Positions 1 through 8,205 of a DNA stretch of 27,576 bases are shown one piece after another. Origin of the DNA: an uncultured Clostridia bacterium (GTDB lineage: Bacteria > Bacillota > Clostridia > TANB77 > CAG-508); the NCBI GenBank assembly GCA_934169725.1, contig CAKPOF010000010.1:1-27576 (forward strand), given 5' to 3'. A model generated the notes under the pieces. It searched no databases, was not told the DNA's origin, and was given only the letters and a program-made list of their open reading frames with translations. How positions within the stretch are numbered: position 1 is the stretch's first letter; every line of letters begins with the position of its first letter. A program made the translations under genes and the position numbers.

Positions 1-32
1 AAAAATTTCTTAGAGTAGCTAACTCTACGATT
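1..32 (-). terminator. Likely intrinsic terminator of gpr
   Basis: On the minus strand, just after the gpr stop codon, a six-base-pair stem (TAGAGT/ACTCTA, loop TAGCT) is followed by a run ending in five T. The stem is short, so confidence is moderate. Confidence 0.55.
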
Positions 33-35
33 TTA

Positions 36-972
36 CTATATTGCTTGATTGATTCCTGTTGATACTATTTTACTCATATTTTCAATTAAATCATCAATTT
101 CCTTTGGAGTAACTATCAAATTATAATCTTTAGGTATTAAAACTTCTTTAATTTCTTCATAGTTATCATCATTTTTTAATTTATTTAAATAATCGTTAGA
201 TTTTGCTTCATCTTGAAGTTTAGAAATAAATAAATCTAATGAATCATTAACTAAAACTGCTGTTTCTACTACAGTTGGTATCCCTATAGCAACCACTGGT
301 ACGCCAAGTGTTCTTTGACTTATTTCTTTTCTAGTATTCCCTACACCAGCTCCAGGGACAATTCCTGTATCCGATATTTGAACAGTACTACTTATTCTTT
401 CAATACTTCTAGATGCTAATGCATCTATTACAATTATTAATTTAGGATGTATATTTTCTACAATTCCCTTTAAAATTTCCACTGTTTCTATTCCTGTAGT
501 TCCTAAAACTCCTGGAGAAATTGCACTTACATTTCTTGCTCCCTCTTTTACATATTGAGGTAAATATTTTATCATATGTCTAGTTACTTCTATGTCATTA
601 ATAACCTTTGGACCTAATGCATCTGGTGTAACATATATATTTCCTAATCCAACAACCAATATTTCTTCATCTTTTTTTATATGACTATCTACTATTTTTT
701 TTAGTTCATTTGTTAAAACATCAGCAGATTTTTGTATTTCATCATCACCGTGCTATTTTTAAATTTTTTATATCTATTGTTACATAAACTCCCTTAGGTT
801 TTCCTATTGCTTTTTCTCCTTCTTCATTTAATATCTTTACTTTGTCGACCTTTATGTTTTCATCTATTTTTTCTTCTTCACTTTCTATACCATTAATCTC
901 ATCCTCTAATTTATTGGCTGTTATATATATTTCTCTTCTTTCGTTAGCTAAATCTGTTCTAAAATCAACCAT
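36..972 (-). CDS. gpr: Spore germination endopeptidase Gpr, with one +1 frameshift
   Basis: Gpr degrades small acid-soluble spore proteins at germination. The N-terminal part (FRTDLANERREIY, then GEKAIGKPKGVYVTIDI) and the C-terminal part (VVGLGNIYVTPDALGP, IDALASRSIERI, ETAVLVND) together make one complete Gpr of about 311 residues. The conserved Asp residues of VTPDALGP and IDALA, attributed to catalysis in this family, are present. The start at 972 is chosen because AGGAG lies six bases upstream; the longer ORF start at 1014 has no ribosome site. After codon 74 the zero frame reads CGG then TGA, so unshifted translation would stop at 75 residues. Skipping the C of CGG (750) gives GGT GAT GAT GAA and the rest of the protein. 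It can be read as a pseudogene or as a recoded gene; I favour recoding because five other breaks in the window have the same form. The sspH gene elsewhere in the window supports a spore-forming host. Confidence 0.9.
748..750 (-). other. +1 frameshift site in gpr (GCA CGG TGA)
   Basis: In-frame CGG after codon 74. Reading GCA, skipping C, then GGT GAT restores Gpr. The next zero-frame codon is the stop TGA. An equally good local repair is removal of one G (GCA CGT GAT), so this site alone does not prove a glycine. Confidence 0.8.
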
Positions 973-1048
973 TTTATTCTCCTTACTTTTATATTTATAT
1001 TTATTATCTACCAAAAAAAATATATTATTCTATACAATGGAACAAATA

Positions 1049-1263
1049 GTTACAATTTACAGCTTAAAACATTCAAGTTATAAAAATTCAATAATATATT
1101 GTTTTGAAATACCGCGTAAGCGATCAAACGAACGATAGTGAGTGCGAATTGGAGCAAACTACATACTAGTAATTTTAATATGTAGTTTGCGACACCAAGG
1201 TATGAAAAAACAATATATTATTGAATTAAAAAACGATTTATTTCATAAACTGTAAATTGTAAC
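1049..1263. repeat. Outer 14-bp inverted repeat enclosing repeat copy 1
   Basis: GTTACAATTTACAG at 1049-1062 is the exact reverse complement of CTGTAAATTGTAAC at 1250-1263. The pair encloses the palindromic element at 1083-1228. The second copy of that element lacks this outer pair, so it probably belongs to a host element or older insertion. The gene-free stretch 973-1358 contains this, the inner element and a terminator. Confidence 0.7.
1083..1228. repeat. Palindromic interspersed element, copy 1 (about 145 bp)
   Basis: The terminal stem CAATAATATATTGTTTT (from 1089) pairs with its complement ending near 1223. Inside are a conserved core starting GAAATACCGCGTAAGCGATC, a second hairpin (ACTACATA.. 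/ TATGTAGT), and a conserved closing GCGACACCAAGGTATG. A second copy lies at 11617-11757 in the same orientation. The cores are nearly identical, while the terminal stems differ in sequence but stay self-complementary. This fits a MITE-like element or a structured RNA. No encoded protein is seen. Confidence 0.8.
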
Positions 1264-1296
1264 AACAAATATGAAATATGATTTCTTATTTGTTTT

Positions 1297-1344
1297 AAAA
1301 AAATCAAGCTAATAGTTTTTTATAACTAATTAGCTTGATTTTTG
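1297..1344 (-). terminator. Strong terminator after the GHSKG hydrolase
   Basis: A long stem AAATCAAGCTAAT / ATTAGCTTGATTT is flanked by A and T runs, so it can work in both directions. It lies 15 bases past the stop codon at 1359. Confidence 0.85.
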
Positions 1345-1358
1345 CTGTTTTGTTGACA

Positions 1359-2240
1359 TTACAATAAATTTTCAATGAAATTTTTAACTGTAGCATTAGA
1401 TTGCAAAAAAATACTTGCATGAGTTGCTGTTAAATATACAATTTTTTTAACTTCATCCCATGGTTCTTCTTGATTTTTTAAAGTTACTACACCATCTGCT
1501 TCTTTATAAAGACTTAGCATCTTACCTACATGTCTAACTAATGAATCTTTCATAGAGCAATACCCTTCTGGGCATTCAGCCGATATTAAAAGAACATAAT
1601 GATTTTTTAGTTTAGAAAAATTTAATTTTTTCAAAAACTCTGAGTCTTGAACCATATCATAATCAACAGCTCTTCTACTAAGCAAAAATTTTAATGCTAT
1701 TTTAATTAAAAATATTTCAGGTATCAATTCAAGTTTTTTTAAAAATCCTTCTTCTCTTAAATAATGTCCTTTCAATTTTTCTAATACTAATTTTTCATCT
1801 CCCCAAACAGTTCCAAATGTCGGTGCAATTAAAATTATTGGCATTTCATACTTTAAGTATTTTGCAACAGCTGTCATTAATAGTCCACCTTTTGAATGAC
1901 CTATTAAAAGTTTCTGAGGAGTTTTTATTTCTAAATTTTCTACTTCATGTTCTAATTCACAAGCTGCTGATTCAATGCCTTCACATTCTGGTAAGAAATA
2001 CACTGTATACACTGTACAATCTAAATCCCGATAACACGGCAATTGAGATTCTAATATGATTGGATCCGGTAATTTTTTTCTATTAAGATGTGGCATTGTT
2101 CTAAATTGTGTCAAAAGCCATGGTTCCTTTATTGCTTGTTCATCACATGTATACCCAGATGATTGAATTACTGTTACCAATTCTCCTTTTCTTTCTTGCA
2201 CTATCATTATGCTTTTTCCAACATAAACAACTTCCCGCAT
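1359..2240 (-). CDS. Alpha/beta-hydrolase-like protein (GHSKG nucleophile motif)
   Basis: A 293-residue cytosolic protein with no signal peptide. GHSKGG near residue 122 is the nucleophile elbow of alpha/beta hydrolases, followed by LIAPTFGTVWG. KEADGVVTL and ATHASIF near the C-terminus are plausible positions for the acid and the histidine. The substrate is unknown. The start at 2240 is set by GGAGG seven bases upstream and a perfect sigma-A-type promoter; the longer ORF starting at 2264 has no such site. This is the only gene in the window that reads CGG in frame without a break: codon 2 (2235-2237) and the CGG at 2028-2030, both followed by G. Codons such as CCG and TCG in the middle of the gene are also less AT-rich than in its neighbours, which could mean recent acquisition. 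Confidence 0.75.
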   Translation of the reverse strand: MREVVYVGKSIMIVQERKGELVTVIQSSGYTCDEQAIKEPWLLTQFRTMPHLNRKKLPDPIILESQLPCYRDLDCTVYTVYFLPECEGIESAACELEHEVENLEIKTPQKLLIGHSKGGLLMTAVAKYLKYEMPIILIAPTFGTVWGDEKLVLEKLKGHYLREEGFLKKLELIPEIFLIKIALKFLLSRRAVDYDMVQDSEFLKKLNFSKLKNHYVLLISAECPEGYCSMKDSLVRHVGKMLSLYKEADGVVTLKNQEEPWDEVKKIVYLTATHASIFLQSNATVKNFIENLL

Positions 2241-2284
2241 AATTATGCCTCCTTTTATTTTCAAAAAACGTTTTGCATATGCAC

Positions 2285-2313
2285 ATTATAGCATAATCTT
2301 TATATTATGTAAA
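2285..2313 (-). promoter_or_regulatory. Promoter of the GHSKG hydrolase
   Basis: On the minus strand, TTTACA, a 17-base spacer, then TATAAT. This is close to the sigma-A consensus, about 45 bases before the start codon at 2240. Confidence 0.8.
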
Positions 2314-2340
2314 TAATATTTTACTTTTTATTTATATAAA

Positions 2341-3264
2341 TCATTGTTTTATCCATTTGTAAATATCTGTATATATTTTATATCTAGAATCTTCATGTAA
2401 AATATCATGTCTTAATCCAGCATATAATTTTATTTTTGTATTTTTCATACCTATTTTTTCAAATTTTTTTAATGTTTTTATTACTCCGTTTCCTTCTTTT
2501 CCAACAGGATCCTTGTCTCCTGATAAAAATATGACAGGTAATTCTTTATTCATTTTTTTCATATTTTTTATATCACTAGTATATTTCATTCCATACACCA
2601 ATTCTCTAAATAATCCTGCTGACAAAGCTTTTCCTCTTTTTTGATCTTTAATATATTTATCTAGCTGTTCTTTGCTTGCACATAACCAATCAAAGTCAGT
2701 TTTATTAGGCTTAAATTTTTTATTATAAGTGTCAAAAGTTAGTTGTTTTATTACAGGACTTGTATGTTCTTCACCAACTTTTTTAGCTTCTTTATTTGCC
2801 ATATACATTGCTATATTAGATTCAATTTTTGATATATCACCTGTTCCTATAATTATTGCTCCATCAATTTTGTCATTATTATAATCAATTAAATATGTTC
2901 TTAATAAAAATGATCCCAATGAAAATCCAATCATATAATATGGTATATTAATATATTTTTGTTTAGTTAATTCCATGCATTTTTTCATATCTTGTACAAC
3001 AAAATTCCAGCTTCCATCTTTTCCAAAATACATTGGTTCAGTATTTGGAGCTATTGACTCGCCATGTCCAATATGATCATTTCCCACTACCACAAAGCCT
3101 TTTTCTGTAAAGAATTTTGCACATTCTTCATATCTTAATATATGTTCTGTAACTCCATGTATTATTTGAATAATCCCTTTAATTTCACCTTCTGGTTTCC
3201 ATTCCACTGCATGTATTTGCGTTTTTTTATCAGCTGATAAATAATAAAATTCTTCTCTTTTCAT
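2341..3264 (-). CDS. Alpha/beta hydrolase, monoacylglycerol lipase / lysophospholipase-like
   Basis: A 307-residue protein of the serine-hydrolase (Hydrolase_4) type. HGVTEHILRYEECAKFF is the oxyanion-region segment and GNDHIGHGES the second conserved strand. GFSLGS near residue 114 holds the nucleophile Ser, LSGDKDPVG the acid Asp, and LRHDILHE the catalytic His. All expected residues are present and the length is normal. It probably cleaves acyl esters such as lysolipids or monoglycerides; the exact substrate cannot be read from sequence. The ribosome site before 3264 is weak (TGAGAAAAT). The gene lies 67 bases downstream of uvrA with no terminator between, so read-through from uvrA is possible. 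Confidence 0.85.
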   Translation of the reverse strand: MKREEFYYLSADKKTQIHAVEWKPEGEIKGIIQIIHGVTEHILRYEECAKFFTEKGFVVVGNDHIGHGESIAPNTEPMYFGKDGSWNFVVQDMKKCMELTKQKYINIPYYMIGFSLGSFLLRTYLIDYNNDKIDGAIIIGTGDISKIESNIAMYMANKEAKKVGEEHTSPVIKQLTFDTYNKKFKPNKTDFDWLCASKEQLDKYIKDQKRGKALSAGLFRELVYGMKYTSDIKNMKKMNKELPVIFLSGDKDPVGKEGNGVIKTLKKFEKIGMKNTKIKLYAGLRHDILHEDSRYKIYTDIYKWIKQ

Positions 3265-3331
3265 ATTTTCTCATATAATCAATTATATATAAATATTAAT
3301 TATTTAATTGATTAATCCCTTTCTTTTAATA

Positions 3332-6164
3332 TTATTTTTCTAAATATTTTTTTAAAAATTTTCCTGTATAGCTTCTTTCATTTAAACATATTTGTTCTGG
3401 AGTTCCTACTGCAATTACTTCTCCTCCATTTTCTCCGCCTTCTGGTCCTAAATCTATTATATGATCACATGTTTTTATTAAATCTAAATTATGTTCAATA
3501 ACTATTATTGTATTTCCTGTATCTACTAATCTTTGTAAAATATCTATCAATTTATGTACATCTGCTATATGTAATCCTGTAGTTGGCTCATCTAGTATAT
3601 ATAAAGTTTTACCTGTTGCTCTTTTAGATAATTCTGTTGCTAATTTTACTCTTTGTGCTTCTCCTCCTGATAATGTTGTTGATGGTTGTCCTAAAGTTAT
3701 ATAACTCAATCCAACATCATATAAAGTTTGTATTTTTTGCTTTATTTTTGGTATTTTATCAAAAAATTTAAGAGCTTCTTCTACTGTCATATCTAATACA
3801 TCTGCTATTGTTTTTCCTTTATATTTTACTTCTAATGTTTCTCTATTATATCTTTTTCCTTTACATACTTCACATGGCACATATATATCTGGTAAAAAAT
3901 GCATTTCTATTTTATGAACTCCATCTCCATTACAGCTTTCACATCTTCCCCCTGCTACATTAAAACTAAATCTTCCTTTTTTATATCCTCTTAATTTAGC
4001 TTCTTCTGTTTCTGCAAAAATGTCTCTTATTAAATCAAATACTCCTGTATATGTAGCAGGATTTGAACGAGGTGTTCTTCCTATTGGTGATTGATCTATA
4101 TTTATGATTTTATCTATTTGTTTTATTCCTTTTATACCTTTGCATTTTCCTGGTTTTTCATTTGAACCATTTAGTTCCTTTGCAATTGTTTTATATAATA
4201 TTTCATTTACTAATGTTGATTTTCCTGATCCAGATACTCCTGTTACACAATTAAATACACCTAACGGAAATTTAACACTTATATTTTTTAAATTATTTTC
4301 TGTTGCTCCTTGTACTTCTATTACCTTAGATTTAGCATGTTTTCTTCTTTTCTTAGGTACAGGTATTTGTAGTCTTCCACTTAAATATTTACCAGTAATT
4401 GAATTTTCTACAAGTTTTATTTCTTCTGCTGTACCGCTGTGCCATTACTTTTCCTCCATGTGTTCCTGCTCCTGGTCCTATATCTATAATTTGATCTGCA
4501 GCATACATTGTATCTTCATCATGTTCAACAACAATTAGTGTATTTCCTAAATCTCTCAGTTTTTTTAATGTTGCCAATAATTTATCATTGTCTCTTTGGT
4601 GTAATCCAATACTTGGTTCATCTAATATATATAATACTCCTGTTAGTCCTGAGCCAATTTGTGTTGCTAATCTAATTCTTTGTGCTTCTCCTCCAGATAA
4701 TGTACCTGCACTTCTAGATAATGTTAAATATTCTAATCCTACATCTATTAAAAATTGTAATCTTTGATGTATTTCTTTTAAAATTAAATCAGATATCATT
4801 GCTTCTGTCTTATTCAAATTTAAATTATCTAAATAATCTAAAATTTTTCTTATTGACATATCTGTCAATTCATTTATATTTTTATCACCTATTTTTATAG
4901 ATAATATTTCTGGTTTTAATCTTGCTCCATTACAAGAATAGCAAGGAGAATTGCTCATATACATTTCATAAAATGTTCTCATCCCCTGTGATTTTGTTTC
5001 ATTATGTCGTCTATCTAATGTTGGTAATACCCCTTCAAAAGGTGCTCTAAATTTTCTAGTTCCAGCATATGATTTGTACTCAAAATCTATTTCATCTTCT
5101 CCTGTTCCATACAATATTTTTTCCATAAAACTTCTTGGCAAATCTTTTATTTTTTTATTTTTTATTTCAACACCATAATGTTTTGCAATACTTTCAAAAT
5201 ACATTTTAGCCATGGTATCTCCTCTTTTCATTGTGCTTGCACCAAAAGCTTTTATACCATCATATAAAGTTTTATTTTTATCTGGAATAATTAAATCTTC
5301 ATCCATCTTCATTAAATACCCTATTCCTGTACATGTTGGACATGCTCCAAATGGATTATTAAATGAAAACATCCTAGGCGTTAATTCTGGAAAACTGAAA
5401 CCACAATCTGGACAAGCATAATTGCAACTATATAATTTTTCGCCTTTTCCAACTATATCTATTAATACTAATTTATTTGCGTGTTTTAGTGCTACTTCTA
5501 CAGATTCAGTTAATCTACTTATAATATCTGGCTTAATAACTAACCTATCCACAACCAATTCTATATCATGTTTTTTCTTTCTATCTATTTCAATATCATC
5601 TGATAATTCATACATTTCGCCATCTATTCTAACTCTTACAAAGCCTTCCTTTTGAAATTCTTGTAATTGTTTTGTATATTCTCCTTTTCTTCCTCTAACT
5701 ACTGGAGCCAAAATTTGAATTCTTGTTCCCTCTTCTAAAGACAAAATATTATCTACAATTTGATCTATAGTTTGTTTTTCTATCTTTTTTCCACAATTTG
5801 GACAATATGGAACTCCTATTCTTGCATATAAAAGACGAATATAATCATATATTTCTGTTACTGTTCCAACTGTTGAACGTGGATTTTTTGATGTTGTTTT
5901 TTGATCTATTGATATTGCTGGTGACAATCCTTCTATACTCTCAACATCTGGTTTTTCCATTAATCCTAAAAATTGTCTAGCATATGAAGATAAACTTTCT
6001 ACATATCTTCTTTGTCCTTCTGCATATAAAGTATCAAATGCTAAACTAGATTTCCCTGATCCAGATAGCCCAGTAATTACAACTAATTTATCTCTTGGTA
6101 TCTCAACATTTATATTTTTTAAATTATGTTCTTTTGCTCCTTTTATGACAATCTTATCATTCAT
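3332..6164 (-). CDS. uvrA: Excinuclease ABC subunit A, with one +1 frameshift
   Basis: UvrA is the damage-sensing ATPase of nucleotide excision repair. The reassembled protein is 943 residues, the normal length. The N-terminal half has Walker A GLSGSGKSS (about residue 33), zinc-binding Cys pairs (CPNCGKK; ACPDCGF..CPTC), signature LSGGEAQRIRLA and Walker B LYILDEPSIGLHQRD. The C-terminal half has GVSGSGKST, the NPATYTGVFD segment, zinc Cys pairs (CESCNGDG..CEVCKGKRY), LSGGEAQRVKLA and LYILDEPTTGLH. After residue 576 (..GGKVMAQ) the zero frame meets CGG and runs to a stop at 4389. Skipping the C gives GGT ACA GCA GAA GAA, that is GTAEE, matching the conserved GTPEE of the family. Everything else is intact, so gene decay is unlikely. 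The start at 6164 follows GGGAGG; the upstream ATG at 6179 has none. Confidence 0.95.
4434..4436 (-). other. +1 frameshift site in uvrA (CAG CGG TAC)
   Basis: In-frame CGG after codon 576. Skipping C and reading GGT ACA restores the conserved Gly-Thr at the end of the first ATPase module. Reading Arg and skipping the next base would lose the glycine the family has here. Confidence 0.88.
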
Positions 6165-6205
6165 AAAAACGCCTCCCAATATTTGCTTCTATTTAAATCT
6201 ATTTT

Positions 6206-6234
6206 ATTATATAAAAATAAACATAGAATTACAA
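6206..6234 (-). promoter_or_regulatory. Probable uvrA promoter
   Basis: Minus strand TTGTAA, 17-base spacer, TATAAT, located 42 bases before the uvrA start. The -35 box sits in the loop of the gmk terminator. Confidence 0.6.
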
Positions 6235-6246
6235 CTATGTTTATCT
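6208..6246 (-). terminator. Terminator of the rsmE-gmk operon
   Basis: Stem TAAACATAG / CTATGTTTA with a loop of about eight bases, followed by a T-rich tail, directly after the gmk stop codon. Confidence 0.75.
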
Positions 6247-6252
6247 TTATCA

Positions 6253-6828
6253 CTATTTTTTCTCATCTTCTAATCTTTTTTCATTTTCAATAATTGTCAT
6301 TATTATTTGAACTGTTTTTTCTAAGTCATTGTTTTGTAATACATAATCATACATATTTATTCTAGACTCTTCGTAGTCAAATCTATTTAATCTTAATATA
6401 ACTTCTTGTGGACTCGGTTTATCAATTCTATTTTCTAATCTACGTTTTAATTCTTCTTTTGGAACACGTAAAAATATAGTTACTACTCTTGTGTCTTTTC
6501 CTAATAATTCCTTTAAATGTTCTGTTCCATTAACATCAATATCTTTTACTATAATTTTTCCACTTTGAATTTTGTTATTTAATAATTTCCTAGATGTTCC
6601 ATAATATTGATTATGATGTATATCATATTCATAAAATTCATCATTTTTTATCATTTCTTCAAACTCTTCTTTTGATACAAAATGATATGTCCCACCTTCT
6701 ACATCGCCTTTACGTATTGGTCTTGATGTATATGATGGAAGAGATTCTACATTTTTCATTCTTTTTATTAATTCTTTTTTTATTGTATCTTTTCCTGCTC
6801 CTGCTACTCCTGATAATATTACTAACAT
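6253..6828 (-). CDS. gmk: Guanylate kinase
   Basis: Converts GMP to GDP using ATP in the cytosol. The 191-residue protein opens with the P-loop GVAGAGKDTI, then SYTSRPIRKGDVEGGTYHFV (the GMP-binding region), YYGTSRKLL, and the lid Arg-rich segment KRRLENR. The P-loop has GVAG..KD where most family members have GPSG..KG or KS; the Walker Gly and Lys residues are kept. The start codon overlaps the end of rpoZ by seven bases, so the two are translationally linked. Gmk and rpoZ are common neighbours in Firmicutes, though in Bacillus subtilis gmk comes first. Confidence 0.92.
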   Translation of the reverse strand: MLVILSGVAGAGKDTIKKELIKRMKNVESLPSYTSRPIRKGDVEGGTYHFVSKEEFEEMIKNDEFYEYDIHHNQYYGTSRKLLNNKIQSGKIIVKDIDVNGTEHLKELLGKDTRVVTIFLRVPKEELKRRLENRIDKPSPQEVILRLNRFDYEESRINMYDYVLQNNDLEKTVQIIMTIIENEKRLEDEKK

Positions 6829-7013
6829 TCTATTACAACCTTCCCTTCTGCTATTTCATTAGCAGCTAATGTTACAGCTGATTCTTCCTTTACTTCTGTT
6901 AATGGTTTAGCACCTGTCGCAATTTGTCTAGCTCTTCTTGCTGTTGCTATTACTAATTCATATCTATTATTTGCTTTTGTAAGTAATTCTGAAACACTTG
7001 GTTTTACAATCAT
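6822..7013 (-). CDS. rpoZ: RNA polymerase omega subunit
   Basis: A 63-residue protein that binds the beta-prime subunit and helps RNA polymerase assembly. It starts MIVKPSVSELL and contains NNRYELVIATARRARQIATGA, the conserved core of omega, followed by a short acidic segment and AANEIAEGKV. Length and position between remA and gmk fit the family. It overlaps gmk by seven bases. Confidence 0.92.
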   Translation of the reverse strand: MIVKPSVSELLTKANNRYELVIATARRARQIATGAKPLTEVKEESAVTLAANEIAEGKVVIEC

Positions 7014-7063
7014 TTTATTACTTCCTTTCTTTTATAGCTTTTAGCTATTTATTATAATTTTTA

Positions 7064-7315
7064 TTAATCATCCTGTGAAATATCTTTATCTATTCTTCCA
7101 CCCACTGTCTCTGGTTGTACTGCCGATAATATAACATGTCCTGAATCCATTATTAGTACAGCTCTTGTTCTTCTTCCATATGTTGCATCTACTGCTGTTT
7201 TATTATCCTTTGCTTCTTGTATTAATCTTTTTATTGGTGCTGATTCTGGACTTACAATTGCTACAATTCTTTCTGCAGAAACTATATTTCCAAATCCTAT
7301 ATTTACTAATTGCAT
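7064..7315 (-). CDS. remA: RemA-type regulator (DUF370)
   Basis: An 83-residue protein of the RemA/DUF370 family. In Bacillus subtilis RemA is a DNA-binding activator of biofilm matrix and osmoprotection genes. The signature GFGNIVSAERIVAIVSPESAPIKRLIQEA and ATYGRRTRAVLIMDSGHVILS is complete. It follows yicC by 14 bases, the same neighbour as in many Firmicutes, and is cotranscribed with rpoZ and gmk. Its target genes in this organism are unknown. Confidence 0.92.
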   Translation of the reverse strand: MQLVNIGFGNIVSAERIVAIVSPESAPIKRLIQEAKDNKTAVDATYGRRTRAVLIMDSGHVILSAVQPETVGGRIDKDISQDD

Positions 7316-7329
7316 ATCCTCATTCCCTT

Positions 7330-8205
7330 CTATTCTATATTTTGTACTTGTTCTCTTATATTTTCAAGTTGTGTTTTTATGTTTATTACTTCATTTGTAA
7401 TCTCCAAATTATTTGCCTTTGAGCCTATTGTGTTAGTTTCTCTATTCATTTCTTGAATAAGAAAATCTAGTTTTTTCCCAACAACTTCATCTGAATTTAA
7501 TAAATTTTTAAATTGATATATATGGCTATCTAATCTGGTTACTTCTTCTTGTATTGAACATTTATCTGCATAAATTACTACTTCTTGTGCTATTCTATTT
7601 TCGTCTATTTCTTGATCTTGTAATAATTCTTTTATCCTTGAACTTAATTTTACTACATATTCATCAATAAGTCCAGTAGATAATTCAGATATTCTCTTAA
7701 CTTTTACATTAATTTCGTCTAATCTTTTTATTAAATCTTCTGCAATTTTTTGACCTTCTATTTTTCTCATTTCTATTATTTTATTTACTGCCTCATTTGT
7801 TACTTCTCTTAATTCATTTTTTATTGTATCCTCATCTTCATTATTTTCAATAACTAAAACATCTGGTAGTTTAGTTATCTCAGTAACAGGTATCTCAGAT
7901 ATTAAATCTTCATCTTTTGCTAATTTTCTTAATTGTTCTATATACATATTTGCAATCTCTGTATTTATTTTTATATTTCTTCCTTCTAATGAACTATTAT
8001 TAAATGTTACAAATACATCAACTTTCCCTCTATGTAATTTTGACACTATTATTTTTTTTATTTCTTCTTCCAAATAACTTAAATTTTTAGGCATTTTTAC
8101 TGAAACATCTAAATACCTATGATTTACACTTTTTATTTCAATTTGATAATCTCTTAAATTTTTAGATATGCTTGATTTTCCATAACCTGTCATACTTTTA
8201 ATCAT
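7330..8205 (-). CDS. yicC: YicC family endoribonuclease
   Basis: A 291-residue protein of the YicC/YloC family; Escherichia coli YicC is reported to be an endoribonuclease that degrades small RNA. It begins MIKSMTGYGKSSI, the family signature, followed by SVNHRYLDVSVKMP and a C-terminal DUF1732 part with DFLIQEMNRETNTIGSKA. Length is normal. Its start overlaps the end of the upstream Lys-rich membrane protein gene by eight bases. Placement before remA, rpoZ and gmk is typical. Confidence 0.92.
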   Translation of the reverse strand: MIKSMTGYGKSSISKNLRDYQIEIKSVNHRYLDVSVKMPKNLSYLEEEIKKIIVSKLHRGKVDVFVTFNNSSLEGRNIKINTEIANMYIEQLRKLAKDEDLISEIPVTEITKLPDVLVIENNEDEDTIKNELREVTNEAVNKIIEMRKIEGQKIAEDLIKRLDEINVKVKRISELSTGLIDEYVVKLSSRIKELLQDQEIDENRIAQEVVIYADKCSIQEEVTRLDSHIYQFKNLLNSDEVVGKKLDFLIQEMNRETNTIGSKANNLEITNEVINIKTQLENIREQVQNIE

